Assembly (NCBI GenBank): GCA_024743315.1
Contig: JANSWU010000003.1
Coordinates: 434,001-498,000 of the forward strand
Source: Hyphomonadaceae bacterium
GTDB lineage: Bacteria; Pseudomonadota; Alphaproteobacteria; Caulobacterales; Hyphomonadaceae
Reading direction: 5' to 3'
DNA length: 64,000 nt
Shown here: positions 18,657 to 28,556 of the stretch, in pieces
How the letters are laid out: each line of letters opens with the position of its first letter
Numbering within the stretch: the first letter of the stretch is position 1
Made by a program: the position numbers and the translations under genes
Notes under the pieces: generated by a model
The model's database searches: none
What the model was told of the DNA's origin: nothing
Seen by the model: only the letters and a program-made list of their open reading frames with translations

Positions 18657-19201
18657 TGGAAGCCCTTACAGCCTTTGATGCGGTGGCGATCGTGATCGTG
18701 ATCATCTCAACGCTCATGGCTCTGGCTCGCGGCTTTATGCGTGAGCTTGCGACCCTGGGTGCCTTTATCGCCGCAATTGCCGCGGCCTTCTTCGCACGCA
18801 AATACTTTGTCGCCCAACTGGATGCCTTGCTTCCTGCCGAGTCCCCGGATTGGATGCCCGACGCCATCATCTTCGTTGTCGTGTTTTTGATTGTCTATGT
18901 CGCCGTGGCCTGGTTTGGCGCCAACTTGTCGAAAACCATTCAGGGCGTTGATGGAATCGGATTGCTTGATCGCGTTGCTGGTGGGCTGTTCGGCTTCGCG
19001 CGCGGTGGGGTCGTTCTGATATTCTTTGTCTATTTGCTCAATCTTGCCATGGATCGCGACCAAATCCCAGAATTCGTAACGCAGGCAAGGACTTATCCGA
19101 TAATCGCCGCCGGCGCGAACTATCTCGGAGAACGCGCCCCCGAACTGGCAGAGCGCACCTCGCAGACATCAAACCTTGACGTCGAGGGCACACCAGAATA
19201 A
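18653..19201 (+). CDS. cvpA: CvpA family membrane protein
   Basis: A 182-residue inner-membrane protein with about four hydrophobic helices (near residues 10-30, 32-50, 72-90 and 115-135). The CvpA-type motif ARGFMRELATLGAF follows helix one, and GLLDRVAGGLFGFARGG lies before the last helix. CvpA was named for colicin V production and is linked to envelope stress and bile tolerance in enterobacteria; its molecular activity is not established. It overlaps radA and precedes purF, an order common in proteobacteria. Confidence 0.9.
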   Translation: MMEALTAFDAVAIVIVIISTLMALARGFMRELATLGAFIAAIAAAFFARKYFVAQLDALLPAESPDWMPDAIIFVVVFLIVYVAVAWFGANLSKTIQGVDGIGLLDRVAGGLFGFARGGVVLIFFVYLLNLAMDRDQIPEFVTQARTYPIIAAGANYLGERAPELAERTSQTSNLDVEGTPE

Positions 19202-19234
19202 TCCGCGCACGAACAGACCGTGAGGGTTAGTCGA

Positions 19235-20674
19235 ATGATCTTTGACCATGATGACGACAAGCCTCGCGAGGAATGCGGCGTCGTTGGCGTCTATGGCCAC
19301 CCCCAAGCCTCTCTTTTAGTTGCCCTTGGTTTGCATGCCCTGCAGCATCGCGGACAAGAAGCTTGCGGGATCACCACATTTGATGGCGAGAAATTTCATG
19401 GCGAACGTCATATGGGCCTCGTTGGCGAAAATTTCGGTGGCGACGTGTCCGAGCGCCTGCCTGGAAGTGCCGGCATCGGCCACAATCGATACTCGACACA
19501 AGGCAAGCCCGCCGTTCGAAACATCCAACCGATTTATGCCGACTTGGATTCCGGCGGTTTCGCGATTGCCCATAATGGCAATCTGACCAATGCCAGAGCC
19601 CTGCGAAAGCGCTTGGTACGAAAGGGCTCGATCTTCCAGTCGACCATGGACACGGAGGTTATTCTGCACCTCCTCGCTCGCTCCGACCAAGACACAGTTT
19701 CAGACCGTTTCCTCGATGCCATCCGCCAAATTGAAGGCGGATTTTCTTTTGTTGGCATGACCAATAAGAAACTGATCGGCGCGCGTGATCCGTCTGGCTT
19801 ACGGCCGCTCATCCTGGGCCGGATCGGCACCGCTTATGTGCTGGCCTCTGAGACCTGTGCCCTCGATCTGATGGGCGCGGAGGTGGAACGCGAGATCGCC
19901 CCGGGTGAAGTGGTGATCATCAACAAGGACGGTATTCGGTCGTATAACCCGTTCCCGTCCCGGCCCGTGCGGCCTTGCCTGTTTGAATATGTCTATTTCG
20001 CGCGGCCTGACAGCATTGTCCAAGGCCGTTCTGTCTATGATGTCCGCCGCAAGATGGGGCATCAACTCGCGATCGAGCACCCGGCAGAGATTGATGTGGT
20101 CGTACCTGTGCCTGACTCCGGTGTACCGGCCGCGATCGGGTTTTCAGAACATTCCGGTGTCCCCTTCCAACTGGGCATCATTCGCAGCCACTATGTTGGT
20201 CGGACCTTCATCCAGCCCACCCAGACCGGGCGGCAACGGGCTGTGTCGCGCAAGCATTCGCCCAATCGCGCTGTGCTCGAAGGCAAACGCGTCCTCCTCG
20301 TGGATGACTCGATCGTGCGTGGCAACACGTCTCGCAAGATTGTTCAGATGGTGCGCGAAGCCGGCGCCAAGGAAATCCATTTCCGATCCGCCAGCCCGCC
20401 CATCACCCACCAGGATTTTTACGGCATCGACATGGCCGATCGGACCGAATTGATCGCAGCGAATAATTCGCTCGAAGAGATGCGCGAATATCTGCAGGTC
20501 GAAAGCCTCGGCTTCTTGTCCGTTCCCGGGCTCTATCGGGCAATCGGGGTCGATTATGATCCGGAAACGCCAGCGTTCGCTGATCATTGCTTCACCGGGG
20601 ATTATCCGACCCGTCTGATCGATCACGATCAGAATGAAAGCAGCAAGGAAAGGCAGCTTTCGCTGCTGGACTAG
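19235..20674 (+). CDS. purF: Amidophosphoribosyltransferase
   Basis: A 479-residue enzyme for the first committed step of purine synthesis, using glutamine to turn PRPP into 5-phosphoribosylamine. The class II amidotransferase nucleophile is Cys14 in REECGVVGVYGH, so a short propeptide is probably removed. GIGHNRYSTQG and AHNGNLTNA are further glutaminase motifs, and the PRPP-binding signature RVLLVDDSIVRGNTSRK lies near residue 360. The ATG at 19235 is preferred over the GTG at 19220 because GAGG lies just upstream of it. Its product feeds the cytosolic purine pathway. Confidence 0.97.
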   Translation: MIFDHDDDKPREECGVVGVYGHPQASLLVALGLHALQHRGQEACGITTFDGEKFHGERHMGLVGENFGGDVSERLPGSAGIGHNRYSTQGKPAVRNIQPIYADLDSGGFAIAHNGNLTNARALRKRLVRKGSIFQSTMDTEVILHLLARSDQDTVSDRFLDAIRQIEGGFSFVGMTNKKLIGARDPSGLRPLILGRIGTAYVLASETCALDLMGAEVEREIAPGEVVIINKDGIRSYNPFPSRPVRPCLFEYVYFARPDSIVQGRSVYDVRRKMGHQLAIEHPAEIDVVVPVPDSGVPAAIGFSEHSGVPFQLGIIRSHYVGRTFIQPTQTGRQRAVSRKHSPNRAVLEGKRVLLVDDSIVRGNTSRKIVQMVREAGAKEIHFRSASPPITHQDFYGIDMADRTELIAANNSLEEMREYLQVESLGFLSVPGLYRAIGVDYDPETPAFADHCFTGDYPTRLIDHDQNESSKERQLSLLD

Positions 20675-20701
20675 CCTGACCAGGTTCGCTACGCCCGGCC
20701 C

Positions 20702-21409
20702 ATGAACAAACGTATCACGCTCGTTACTGGCGCGTCGCAGGGCATCGGCCGTGCGGCCGCGCTCGCGCTCGCAATGGCCGGTCATCATGTCATCGGCCTG
20801 GCGCGCTCCAAGAAAGCCCTGGAACAACTCGATGACGAGATTCGAGCCGCGGGTGGGTCGATGACCCTCATCCCTTTTGACCTCAAGGACGCGGCAGCCT
20901 TCGAACCGCTCGGCACCGCCATCGCTGAAAAGTTTGGACGGCTCGATGGTCTGCTCGCCAATGCTGGCGTGCTCGGCACGATTGGCCCGCTCCAGGCTGG
21001 CGGTGAACGCCAGTTCAATGAAACCATTGAGGTCAATCTCAATGCCAATTGGCGCCTGATCCGGGTCATGGATCCGCTCTTGCGGCAGTCAGACAGCCCG
21101 CGTGCCTTGTTCGTGACGTCCGGCGTTGTCCCGCGTCCGCGGGCCTTTTGGGGCCCATATCAGGCCTCGAAGGCCGGACTTGAAGCGCTGGTCTACGCGT
21201 GGGCGGATGAGAATGAGAAGACCAGTTTGCGGGTCAACCTGTTTGACCCCGGTGCCACGAGAACCCAAATGCGCGCCGATGCGATGCCGGGTGAGGACCC
21301 GATGACGCTGCCCGCGCCTGAAGCGGTGGCCGCACATATGGTGCCCCTGCTCGAGGCCAACGAAACGCGCACCAACGCCCGGATCGATGTGAGAGATTTG
21401 CTGAAATAG
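20702..21409 (+). CDS. Short-chain dehydrogenase/reductase
   Basis: A 235-residue classical SDR enzyme. The nucleotide-binding motif TGASQGIGRA lies at residues 9-18, NAG near 87, and the active-site YQASK motif near 155. The usual upstream Ser is replaced by the TSGVVPRP stretch. The substrate is unknown. It sits 27 bp after purF on the same strand, an arrangement I recall from other alphaproteobacteria, and is probably co-transcribed. There is no sign that it acts in purine synthesis. Confidence 0.88.
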   Translation: MNKRITLVTGASQGIGRAAALALAMAGHHVIGLARSKKALEQLDDEIRAAGGSMTLIPFDLKDAAAFEPLGTAIAEKFGRLDGLLANAGVLGTIGPLQAGGERQFNETIEVNLNANWRLIRVMDPLLRQSDSPRALFVTSGVVPRPRAFWGPYQASKAGLEALVYAWADENEKTSLRVNLFDPGATRTQMRADAMPGEDPMTLPAPEAVAAHMVPLLEANETRTNARIDVRDLLK

Positions 21410-21449
21410 CGGTTGTGGGTCCCACCTTCCCGGAAATGGAGGCCAGGAA

Positions 21450-22658
21450 ATGAAGCTCGATTTCGGCCCTGGCGTGCTGGTCGCGGCCGCCTTTATTGGC
21501 CCTGGCACAGTAACAGCCTGTACGCTCGCTGGTGCTAATTTTGGCTTCGCGCTGATCTGGGCACTCGTCTTTGCCACCGGGGCAACCATTATTCTGCAAG
21601 ACATGTCGGCCCGGCTCGGCGTCGGTGCCCGCCTCGGCCTCGGAGAAGCCTTGATGCAGAGCGCTCCGATCTCGGCGCTGAAATGGGGCCTCGGAGGTTT
21701 GGTTTTCGCCGCCTTGGTGATCGGAAACAGCGCCTATGAAGGCGGTAATATCGCTGGCGGCGCTCTTGGTCTGGACGCACTCCTAACCTCTGCCTCTCCC
21801 GGGCAAGCGTGGCTGGTCCTGTTGATCAGCGGATTGGCGGCTCTGGCCGTGATCATCGGTCGCTATGAAATCCTCGAGCGCGTTTTGATCGGGCTCGTTG
21901 TCTTGATGAGCGCTGCCTTCATCCTGGCCGCACTTTACGTGCGCCCAAATCCCGTCGACTTGTTTGGTGGCTTGATCCCGCGCATTCCGGACGGCGGGAC
22001 GCTGACCGCAATTGCCCTGATCGGGACCACGATCGTGCCTTACAATCTTTTTCTGCACGCTGCAGCGGCCCGAAAGAAATGGACAGATTCCACTGACCTG
22101 TCCGAGGCGCGTAAGGACTCCGCGTTTTCGATTGGGCTTGGCGGTCTGGTCTCCATCCTGATCCTGTCGACCGCTGCCAGCAGCCTGTTTCAAAGCGGCC
22201 TCGAAATCTCAAATGCGGCGGATATGGCACTGGCAATTGAGCCGGCCTTTGGGGTCACCGGTCGTTACCTGGTCGGCATTGGATTGTTCGCAGCCGGCCT
22301 GACCTCGGCGATCACCGCGCCGCTGGCAACGGCCTATGCGCTAAGCGAATTACTGGGAAGAAAGGACACAGACCGCGCGCTGATATTCCGCGGGACGGCG
22401 CTGTTCGTGGTACTCGTCGGCGCCAGTATCAGCCTGCTCGGCATCCGCCCGGTATCGATGATCCTGATCGCGCAATATGCCAACGGCCTGCTCTTGCCGA
22501 TCGTGGCTATCTTCCTTTTGTTGGTGATGAATCGCAAAGACCTGTTAGGCGATCACGTGAACTCCCTCCGCGCCAATATTCTGGGCGGAGGGATTGTCTT
22601 GATCACGTTCGGTCTCGGCCTGCGCTCGGTTTTGCGCGCCGCCGGTATATGGGGCTAG
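21450..22658 (+). CDS. NRAMP (SLC11)-family transporter with altered metal-site motifs
   Basis: A 402-residue membrane protein with about 11 hydrophobic helices and the overall NRAMP pattern, including GNSAYEGGNIAGGALGL in helix 3. The metal-site motifs differ from canonical NRAMP. Helix 1 has GPGT (residues 17-20) where DPGN is expected, and helix 6 has VPYN (residues 196-199) where MPH is expected, so the usual Asp, Asn and Met ligands are absent. It may carry another ion, for example like the magnesium-transporting NRAMP relatives, or use another mechanism. GGAGGCCAGGAA lies before the start. It is 40 bp after the SDR gene. Confidence 0.82.
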   Translation: MKLDFGPGVLVAAAFIGPGTVTACTLAGANFGFALIWALVFATGATIILQDMSARLGVGARLGLGEALMQSAPISALKWGLGGLVFAALVIGNSAYEGGNIAGGALGLDALLTSASPGQAWLVLLISGLAALAVIIGRYEILERVLIGLVVLMSAAFILAALYVRPNPVDLFGGLIPRIPDGGTLTAIALIGTTIVPYNLFLHAAAARKKWTDSTDLSEARKDSAFSIGLGGLVSILILSTAASSLFQSGLEISNAADMALAIEPAFGVTGRYLVGIGLFAAGLTSAITAPLATAYALSELLGRKDTDRALIFRGTALFVVLVGASISLLGIRPVSMILIAQYANGLLLPIVAIFLLLVMNRKDLLGDHVNSLRANILGGGIVLITFGLGLRSVLRAAGIWG

Positions 22659-22667
22659 GACAAGCGT

Positions 22668-25559
22668 CTATTTGGACAGGCCATCCACCGCCTCATTGAC
22701 CAGGATCGGATCGCCATAGCCAAGCTCTGTGAGCCGTTCGAGCTGCGTTTCCGCATCGCCGACGATGACATAATTCATCGCTCCCGGACGGATATAAGTC
22801 TCGGCCAATGCAACCACCCTAGGCACGGTCAGCGCTTCGACTTCGGCAATCTGTTGGGCGACATAATCATTGGGCAGCCCATAATCCGCGATATCCGAAA
22901 TCACGCTTAGTTTCGCACCAAGCGACTCAAACCGTCGCGCCTGGCTTTTGGTGAAGAAGCTTTTCGTCACTTCAAGGTCTTCCTCGGTGAAGGTCGCGGC
23001 ATAATCCGACATGATTTCTCGGGTCAAAGCCGCCGCTTCGAGCGTGACATTCGAGCGGACGCCGCTGCCAATCGAGAACGTGCCAACTTGCTCCGTACCG
23101 GAAAAGCTCGAGCCGATGCCATAGGTATAGCCTTTCCCTTCGCGCAATTCCTGGGTCAAGCGCGACGCAAATCCGCCGCCGCCAAGGCGGTAATTCATAA
23201 CACCGGCCAGATTGAACTCCGGATTGGTGCGCTTCAGGGCGGGATAGCCGAACCGGAAGACCGATTGGCTCGAGCCGGGCACATCATAGAAATAGACCGT
23301 CGACTCGGTCGGCGCTTCAGGCTGTTCGCTCGTCTTGAGCTCAACCTCGACCCGCTCCCAATGCTCGGTCAGCCCTTGCAGCGCCGCGCTGACATCGGCT
23401 TCGGTGACATCCCCGACAACTCGCATACTTGCCAGGTGCGGCGACAGATTCTCGGCCCGCCAAATCTTGAGATCTTCCAGCGAAATCGCGTCCAGCGTGC
23501 TGATACTGCCGAGCGTGCTCAGTGCGCGCATACTGTCTGCGCCATAAGTCACATAGTTGAAGGTGCGCGTGGCAATCGCATTCGGGCGCGCGCTGGCCGC
23601 CTGGATCGCATCGCGCGTACGCGCTTGCGCGAGCTCAAATTCTTCCGCATCCCATCGCGGCTCCAACAAAGCTTCTTCGACCAAGGCGATCGTTTCGGCG
23701 AAATTCCGCGCCAAAGTCTGCCCCGTGATTTCGAAACTCTCATTATTTACATTGACCGATACATCCGCACCGAGCAGCGCGAAGGCATTGTCCAATTCTG
23801 CCGGGGTCTTGGTGGCCGTGCCCTTGGTAAGGATTTCAGCCAGCAAGTTCGCGGTGCCAGCCGTTTCCGGCGTATCGAGCAAGTGCCCGCCTTCCATTTG
23901 CAGTGAGAACCTGACCAGCGGCAATTCATTGTCAGTAATGCCAAAAACCTTGATCCCATTCGCCGTTTCAGCCTTCCAGACTTCTGGCGTCGCGAGCTGG
24001 GGCGTTGGACCATAAGGCGGCTCGACCGTGCGATCGATCAAGGAGGGCGTGCGCTCATATTCCGTGCTGGAGGTCGGGTCGACTTCAGCCTCAGCGCCTT
24101 GCACAATAGGTTCAATCACAACTTCGGCGCGTTCTGAGCCTTCTAGCGCCAATTCGGGCTGTCCGCGCGGCACGAAGCTTGTCGCCACGAAGGGCTGATC
24201 CTTGATATAGGTCTCATAGACGCGGCGCACATCATCGGCGGTCACCGCCTGCAAGCGCGCGAGATCCTCATCAATATAGCCCGGATCGCCCGCAAATATA
24301 CTGTACTGCGCGAGTTGCGCCCCCTTGCCCAACACCCCGTTCAAGGCGTCGTAAAAAGCCACTTCCTGGCGGGTTTTCACGCGCTGCAAGGCGTCCGCCG
24401 TGATCGGGTCGGATTCGAAGCGTGCAAATCCGTCCGCCAGCGCACTCGCAACGTCATCGAGATCGGTGCCATCAAAGGCGCTGACCTGAAGAATCATTTC
24501 GCCTGACAGTTCGCTATCATAGGAAAACGCGCCGACGCTGGCCGCCACTTTTGCTTCATCGATCAACACTTCATTCAACGGCGCTTCCTTGCCGTCGGTC
24601 AGGAGCTCTGTCAGCACGGCGAGCGGATAGCTATCCGGATGGTACTGCTCGACCGTCGGCCAGACCATGGTCAATTGCGGTAATTGCGCGAAATTGTCCT
24701 CATGGAAGAGTTTGACGGTCTCTTCGACCACGCCTGGACGCGGCTCCATTGGGACAATGTCTGGCCCGCGCGGAATTTCAGCGAAATAGCGATCAACCCA
24801 GGCCTTGGCCTGTTCGGTGTCAAAGTCGCCGGCGACGACAAGGGTCACATTGTTCGGCGTGTACCAGTCATTGAAGAATTCTTTGACATCCGACAATTCC
24901 GCAGCCTGCAGATCTGCCAGCGAGCCAATAACTTGCCAATTATAAGGGTGATCATCGGGATAAAGCGCTTTGTGGAGAACATAGAACGTATGGCCATAAG
25001 GGCGGTTATCGACCCCCTGGCGCTTTTCGTTTTTGACCACTTGCTTCTCTTTTTCGAGCACCGACTCAGTCACGGTATTGATGAACCAACCCAACTTGTC
25101 CGCTTCGGCCCAGAGCATTTTCTCCAACGCATCGTTCGGCACGGTTTGGAGATAATTCGTGCGATCGCGGCTGGTCGAGCCATTCGCACCGGACCCACCG
25201 ATGCGTGCCGACAATTTGTCGAGCCCGCCGGGGCCGAGATTTTCGGATTCCAGGAACAATAAATGTTCAAACAAATGCGCGAAACCGGTGCGACCGGGTT
25301 TTTCGCGCGCGGAACCGACATGTGCGGTTAGCGAAACGGCGACAACCGGATCAGAACGATCCACGTGAAAGATCACCGTCAGGCCGTTTTCAAGCTGATA
25401 TTTTTCGAATGGCAGCAAGCCCTGCGCTTCTTCCACTTGAACAGGATCATTCGCTTCGGCGACCGGCGCGGCCACTGGCTCTGCCGGCAGTGTTTCGACC
25501 GCCGTGCAACCGACCAATAAAGCTGTAATGGATGCCATTGTGGCAAGACGCAGTGACAT
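22668..25559 (-). CDS. M16 family zinc metallopeptidase, lipoprotein
   Basis: A 963-residue two-module pitrilysin/insulinase peptidase. The start ATG at 25559 follows GGGAG by seven bases; an ATG at 25577 lies too far upstream. A lipobox LLVGC ends at Cys18, so it is anchored in the outer or inner membrane facing the periplasm. The first module carries the inverted zinc motif HLFEH (residues 95-99), with downstream Glu ligands in the EKEKQVVKNEKRQG helix. The second module, from about residue 500, lacks HxxEH, as usual for the partner half. It probably degrades peptides in the periplasm. Confidence 0.93.
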   Translation of the reverse strand: MSLRLATMASITALLVGCTAVETLPAEPVAAPVAEANDPVQVEEAQGLLPFEKYQLENGLTVIFHVDRSDPVVAVSLTAHVGSAREKPGRTGFAHLFEHLLFLESENLGPGGLDKLSARIGGSGANGSTSRDRTNYLQTVPNDALEKMLWAEADKLGWFINTVTESVLEKEKQVVKNEKRQGVDNRPYGHTFYVLHKALYPDDHPYNWQVIGSLADLQAAELSDVKEFFNDWYTPNNVTLVVAGDFDTEQAKAWVDRYFAEIPRGPDIVPMEPRPGVVEETVKLFHEDNFAQLPQLTMVWPTVEQYHPDSYPLAVLTELLTDGKEAPLNEVLIDEAKVAASVGAFSYDSELSGEMILQVSAFDGTDLDDVASALADGFARFESDPITADALQRVKTRQEVAFYDALNGVLGKGAQLAQYSIFAGDPGYIDEDLARLQAVTADDVRRVYETYIKDQPFVATSFVPRGQPELALEGSERAEVVIEPIVQGAEAEVDPTSSTEYERTPSLIDRTVEPPYGPTPQLATPEVWKAETANGIKVFGITDNELPLVRFSLQMEGGHLLDTPETAGTANLLAEILTKGTATKTPAELDNAFALLGADVSVNVNNESFEITGQTLARNFAETIALVEEALLEPRWDAEEFELAQARTRDAIQAASARPNAIATRTFNYVTYGADSMRALSTLGSISTLDAISLEDLKIWRAENLSPHLASMRVVGDVTEADVSAALQGLTEHWERVEVELKTSEQPEAPTESTVYFYDVPGSSQSVFRFGYPALKRTNPEFNLAGVMNYRLGGGGFASRLTQELREGKGYTYGIGSSFSGTEQVGTFSIGSGVRSNVTLEAAALTREIMSDYAATFTEEDLEVTKSFFTKSQARRFESLGAKLSVISDIADYGLPNDYVAQQIAEVEALTVPRVVALAETYIRPGAMNYVIVGDAETQLERLTELGYGDPILVNEAVDGLSK

Positions 25560-25643
25560 AGAAACGCTCCCAATCATGTCTCAGATTTTGAGAGACGATA
25601 GAGGGCGCTGTGGTTAATTCAACAGCTATCGACCGAAATAAGC

Positions 25644-27167
25644 TCAGCGTTTCCGGCGTGCCTTATCCGCGTAAGGGTTAGCCCCTTGTTTGACATGCAA
25701 ACGGATCGGTATGCCCGGCAAGTCAAAAGCCTCACGCAGGCCGTTCACCAGGTAACGTTTATACTGTTCCGGCATCTGGTCACCGCGCGACGCGATCAGA
25801 ACAAAGGTTGGCGGTCGCGCTTTGATTTGTGCCATATAGCGCGGCTTGATCCGCTTGCCTTGCACGCTTGGTGGTGGGTTACGCTCAATCATATAGCGTA
25901 GCCAGCGGTTTAGATCGCCGGTTTTGACCCGCGCACACCAATCATCATAGGCCTTGGCCACCGCAGGCATCAGCCGTTCAACCCGTTTGCCGGTCAGGCC
26001 CGATAGAGTCACCAAAGCGGCCCCTTTGGCTTGCGGCAAATGCTCTTTCAATCGCCGCTCCAGCTCTTTCATCGCCATGCCATGGTTCTTGATTGTGTCC
26101 CATTTGGAGATCACAAAAACAATGGCGCGCCCTTCGCGGATGGCGAGATCGGCGATTTGAAGATCCTGCTTTTCGAAAGAGTCTTCAGGATCCATGACCA
26201 ACGCAACCACATCGGCATATTTCAGCGACCGCACGGTCTCCCCGGTCGACATTTTCTCGAGCCGTTCCTGAACTTTCGATTTGCGCCGCAGGCCAGCCGT
26301 ATCAACCAGCCGAACTTCGCGCCCTTCCCAAGTCCAACGCAACGTTACGGAGTCTCGCGTGATGCCCGCCTCCGGCCCAGTCAGCATGCGCTCTTCGCCG
26401 ACCAGTTGGTTGATTAAAGTTGATTTGCCCGCATTGGGTCGCCCGACAATTGCGAGCCGAATGGGACGGGTCTTGGTCTCGGCTTTGGCCTCTTCAATGG
26501 CTTCGGCTTCGGCCGCATCATCGATGCCAGCTTTCTCGAGCGCGGCGCTCAGCTTGGCTTCGTTCAAATGAGGATCATCGACATCGAGTCCTTCGAGCTG
26601 ATCAAGTATGCCGTGATTGAATGTGTCTTGCTCCTCTTCGAGCTCTTCCTGAAGCGCCCGTTCAAAGGCCTCTTCACCAAGGGCGTCACGAAAGGCTGCA
26701 TAGAGCTCCGCGAGGCCCTCGCCATGCGCGCCTGATAAGCCAACAGGTTCGCCGAGCCCCAGGTTCCAAGCCTCTAAAAGCCCGGCTTCGCCCGCCCGAC
26801 CTTCGGCTTTATTGGCAGCCAAAACAATCGGCATGTCGGCGCGGCGCAACACTTGCGCAAATCGCTCATCCATGGCGGTGACCCCGACGCGGGCATCGAT
26901 CAGGAAGAGCGCGAGCTCGGCTTCCCGGATGGCGATTTCAGTCTGCTCGCGCATCCGCGATTCCAGCGAGCCATCATTCACGTCCTCATAGCCGGCTGTA
27001 TCGATGAGGATTAGCGGCAGGTCGGCCAGCCGCCCTTCGGCTTCCTTGCGGTCGCGGGTGACACCGGGTTGATCATCCACCAAGGCGAGCTGCTTTCCCG
27101 CCAGGCGGTTAAACAGCGTCGACTTACCCACATTCGGGCGTCCAACAATAGCAATTTTCAATGGCAT
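25644..27167 (-). CDS. der: Ribosome-assembly GTPase Der (EngA)
   Basis: A 507-residue tandem GTPase needed for 50S maturation. The first G domain has GRPNVGKSTLFNRLAG and DTAGYED; the second has GRPNAGKSTLINQL, DTAGLRR and SKWD (a variant of NKxD). A C-terminal KH-like domain follows (GIPIRLHVKQGANPY). An acidic linker of about 60 residues separates the G domains. It lies just downstream of the BamB-like gene on the same strand, a conserved neighbourhood in proteobacteria. Confidence 0.98.
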   Translation of the reverse strand: MPLKIAIVGRPNVGKSTLFNRLAGKQLALVDDQPGVTRDRKEAEGRLADLPLILIDTAGYEDVNDGSLESRMREQTEIAIREAELALFLIDARVGVTAMDERFAQVLRRADMPIVLAANKAEGRAGEAGLLEAWNLGLGEPVGLSGAHGEGLAELYAAFRDALGEEAFERALQEELEEEQDTFNHGILDQLEGLDVDDPHLNEAKLSAALEKAGIDDAAEAEAIEEAKAETKTRPIRLAIVGRPNAGKSTLINQLVGEERMLTGPEAGITRDSVTLRWTWEGREVRLVDTAGLRRKSKVQERLEKMSTGETVRSLKYADVVALVMDPEDSFEKQDLQIADLAIREGRAIVFVISKWDTIKNHGMAMKELERRLKEHLPQAKGAALVTLSGLTGKRVERLMPAVAKAYDDWCARVKTGDLNRWLRYMIERNPPPSVQGKRIKPRYMAQIKARPPTFVLIASRGDQMPEQYKRYLVNGLREAFDLPGIPIRLHVKQGANPYADKARRKR

Positions 27168-27206
27168 AGCGCGCCTCGATCCGAATGGGTGCGCGCCCGG
27201 CCCGTC

Positions 27207-28556
27207 TTAGCGGATCGCGATCAGGCGCGCGTCGTCCGTCAGTACAATCAGTTTGTCTTGAACAGCAATCGGCTCGATATAGACAGGATCGCCAAGTTTC
27301 AAGCGGTCAGTCTCATCGCCCGTTTGGGGATCGAAAGCAATGAGTTCACCCTGCGATGACACAATCAGGATCCGGTTGGAGGCAATAATCGGTCCAGCAT
27401 ATGTCAGTCGCCCTTTTTCCTGGCGCTCGTTCGAGAACTTCGCCAGGTCTTTCACCCAGACGACCTGGCCAGTCCCGGCCTTGATCGCCGCGAGTTCGGC
27501 ATCGACACCGACGATGAACAGATATTCGCCCGCCAGCGCAGGCGCTTGTGTTGTGCCAATTGGCTGTTGCCAGACGCGATTTCCGGTCCGCCCATCAATC
27601 GCCGCAAGCACACCCGATTGGCTCGCCGCAAACACCAAGCCGCCGCCCAGGATGGGACGCGCACCAATATCATTAATCGAAGAGATTGGCGTGAACTGGC
27701 CGACACTGGCCAAGGCTTCACTCCACAGCCGACGCCCATTCGAGGCCAGGTAAGCGATGATTTCGCCTGAGGAATATGGTGCCACGACGATGTCTTCGAC
27801 GGCCGCTGGGCTCGGTGACCCCAGCACACGCGCCGATTCCGCAATCGCCTGATCGCTCCACAAAAGCGCTCCAGTTTCCAGATCCAGTGCCAAAACTTCA
27901 TTATTATTGGAGGACACAAAAATGCGTCCGTCCTTGATGGTTGGTGAGCCGGTCATCGGCGCTTCGGTGTCTGTACGCCAGAGTTCAGCACCCGTGGTCG
28001 CATCCATGCCTGCAACAAAGCCAAAGGCGCTTGCAATGACGAGTGTATTGCCCTCGAGACCGATGCCAGAGCCGATCCCCGTACCATCCCGGCGATTGTC
28101 TGATTCCAGTTTTTGACTCCAGCGCCGATTGCCTGTGGCGGCATCAGTCGCAACAATCAACTGACGCGAATCGATCGTATAGATCGTATCTGCGGAGGCC
28201 ACCGGAGGCGTGGTCAAAGCTGACTTACGATCTGATCCAGAACCAACATTTGAGCGCCACGCGACATTCATTTCAGAAGCCGCTGCGATGTGACCGATCG
28301 CTTTGCTGGCGCGGCTGCCCGCCTGTTGCCATCCGTCGGACAATTCACGCGCTGCCGGCAATACGATAATCTCGCTCACAAGGTCCGGATCCGGTTGCAG
28401 GCGCTCATCTCCGAGCACCATGGTAATCCGGCCCTCTTTTTCGAGCGCCTCCGCTGCTTGACGGTCAGCGCGGCCACGATCGAAAATCGAACACGCTGCC
28501 AATCCAAGGCAGCTGACGCCAATCAGGGCCAGTTTCAGAGCTGTTTGAACGCTCAT
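27207..28556 (-). CDS. bamB: BamB-like outer-membrane assembly lipoprotein (PQQ-repeat propeller)
   Basis: A 449-residue lipoprotein with the lipobox LGLAAC (Cys22) and a series of PQQ-type repeats (ATGNRRWSQKL, ATTGAELWRTD, ETGALLWSDQ, RTGNRVWQQP, GTGQVVWVKDL) consistent with an eight-bladed propeller. BamB supports BamA in folding outer-membrane beta-barrels. It overlaps the upstream TPR-like gene by four bases (ATGA) and lies upstream of der, the same order as in many proteobacteria. I infer the BamB role from context and architecture. Confidence 0.9.
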   Translation of the reverse strand: MSVQTALKLALIGVSCLGLAACSIFDRGRADRQAAEALEKEGRITMVLGDERLQPDPDLVSEIIVLPAARELSDGWQQAGSRASKAIGHIAAASEMNVAWRSNVGSGSDRKSALTTPPVASADTIYTIDSRQLIVATDAATGNRRWSQKLESDNRRDGTGIGSGIGLEGNTLVIASAFGFVAGMDATTGAELWRTDTEAPMTGSPTIKDGRIFVSSNNNEVLALDLETGALLWSDQAIAESARVLGSPSPAAVEDIVVAPYSSGEIIAYLASNGRRLWSEALASVGQFTPISSINDIGARPILGGGLVFAASQSGVLAAIDGRTGNRVWQQPIGTTQAPALAGEYLFIVGVDAELAAIKAGTGQVVWVKDLAKFSNERQEKGRLTYAGPIIASNRILIVSSQGELIAFDPQTGDETDRLKLGDPVYIEPIAVQDKLIVLTDDARLIAIR

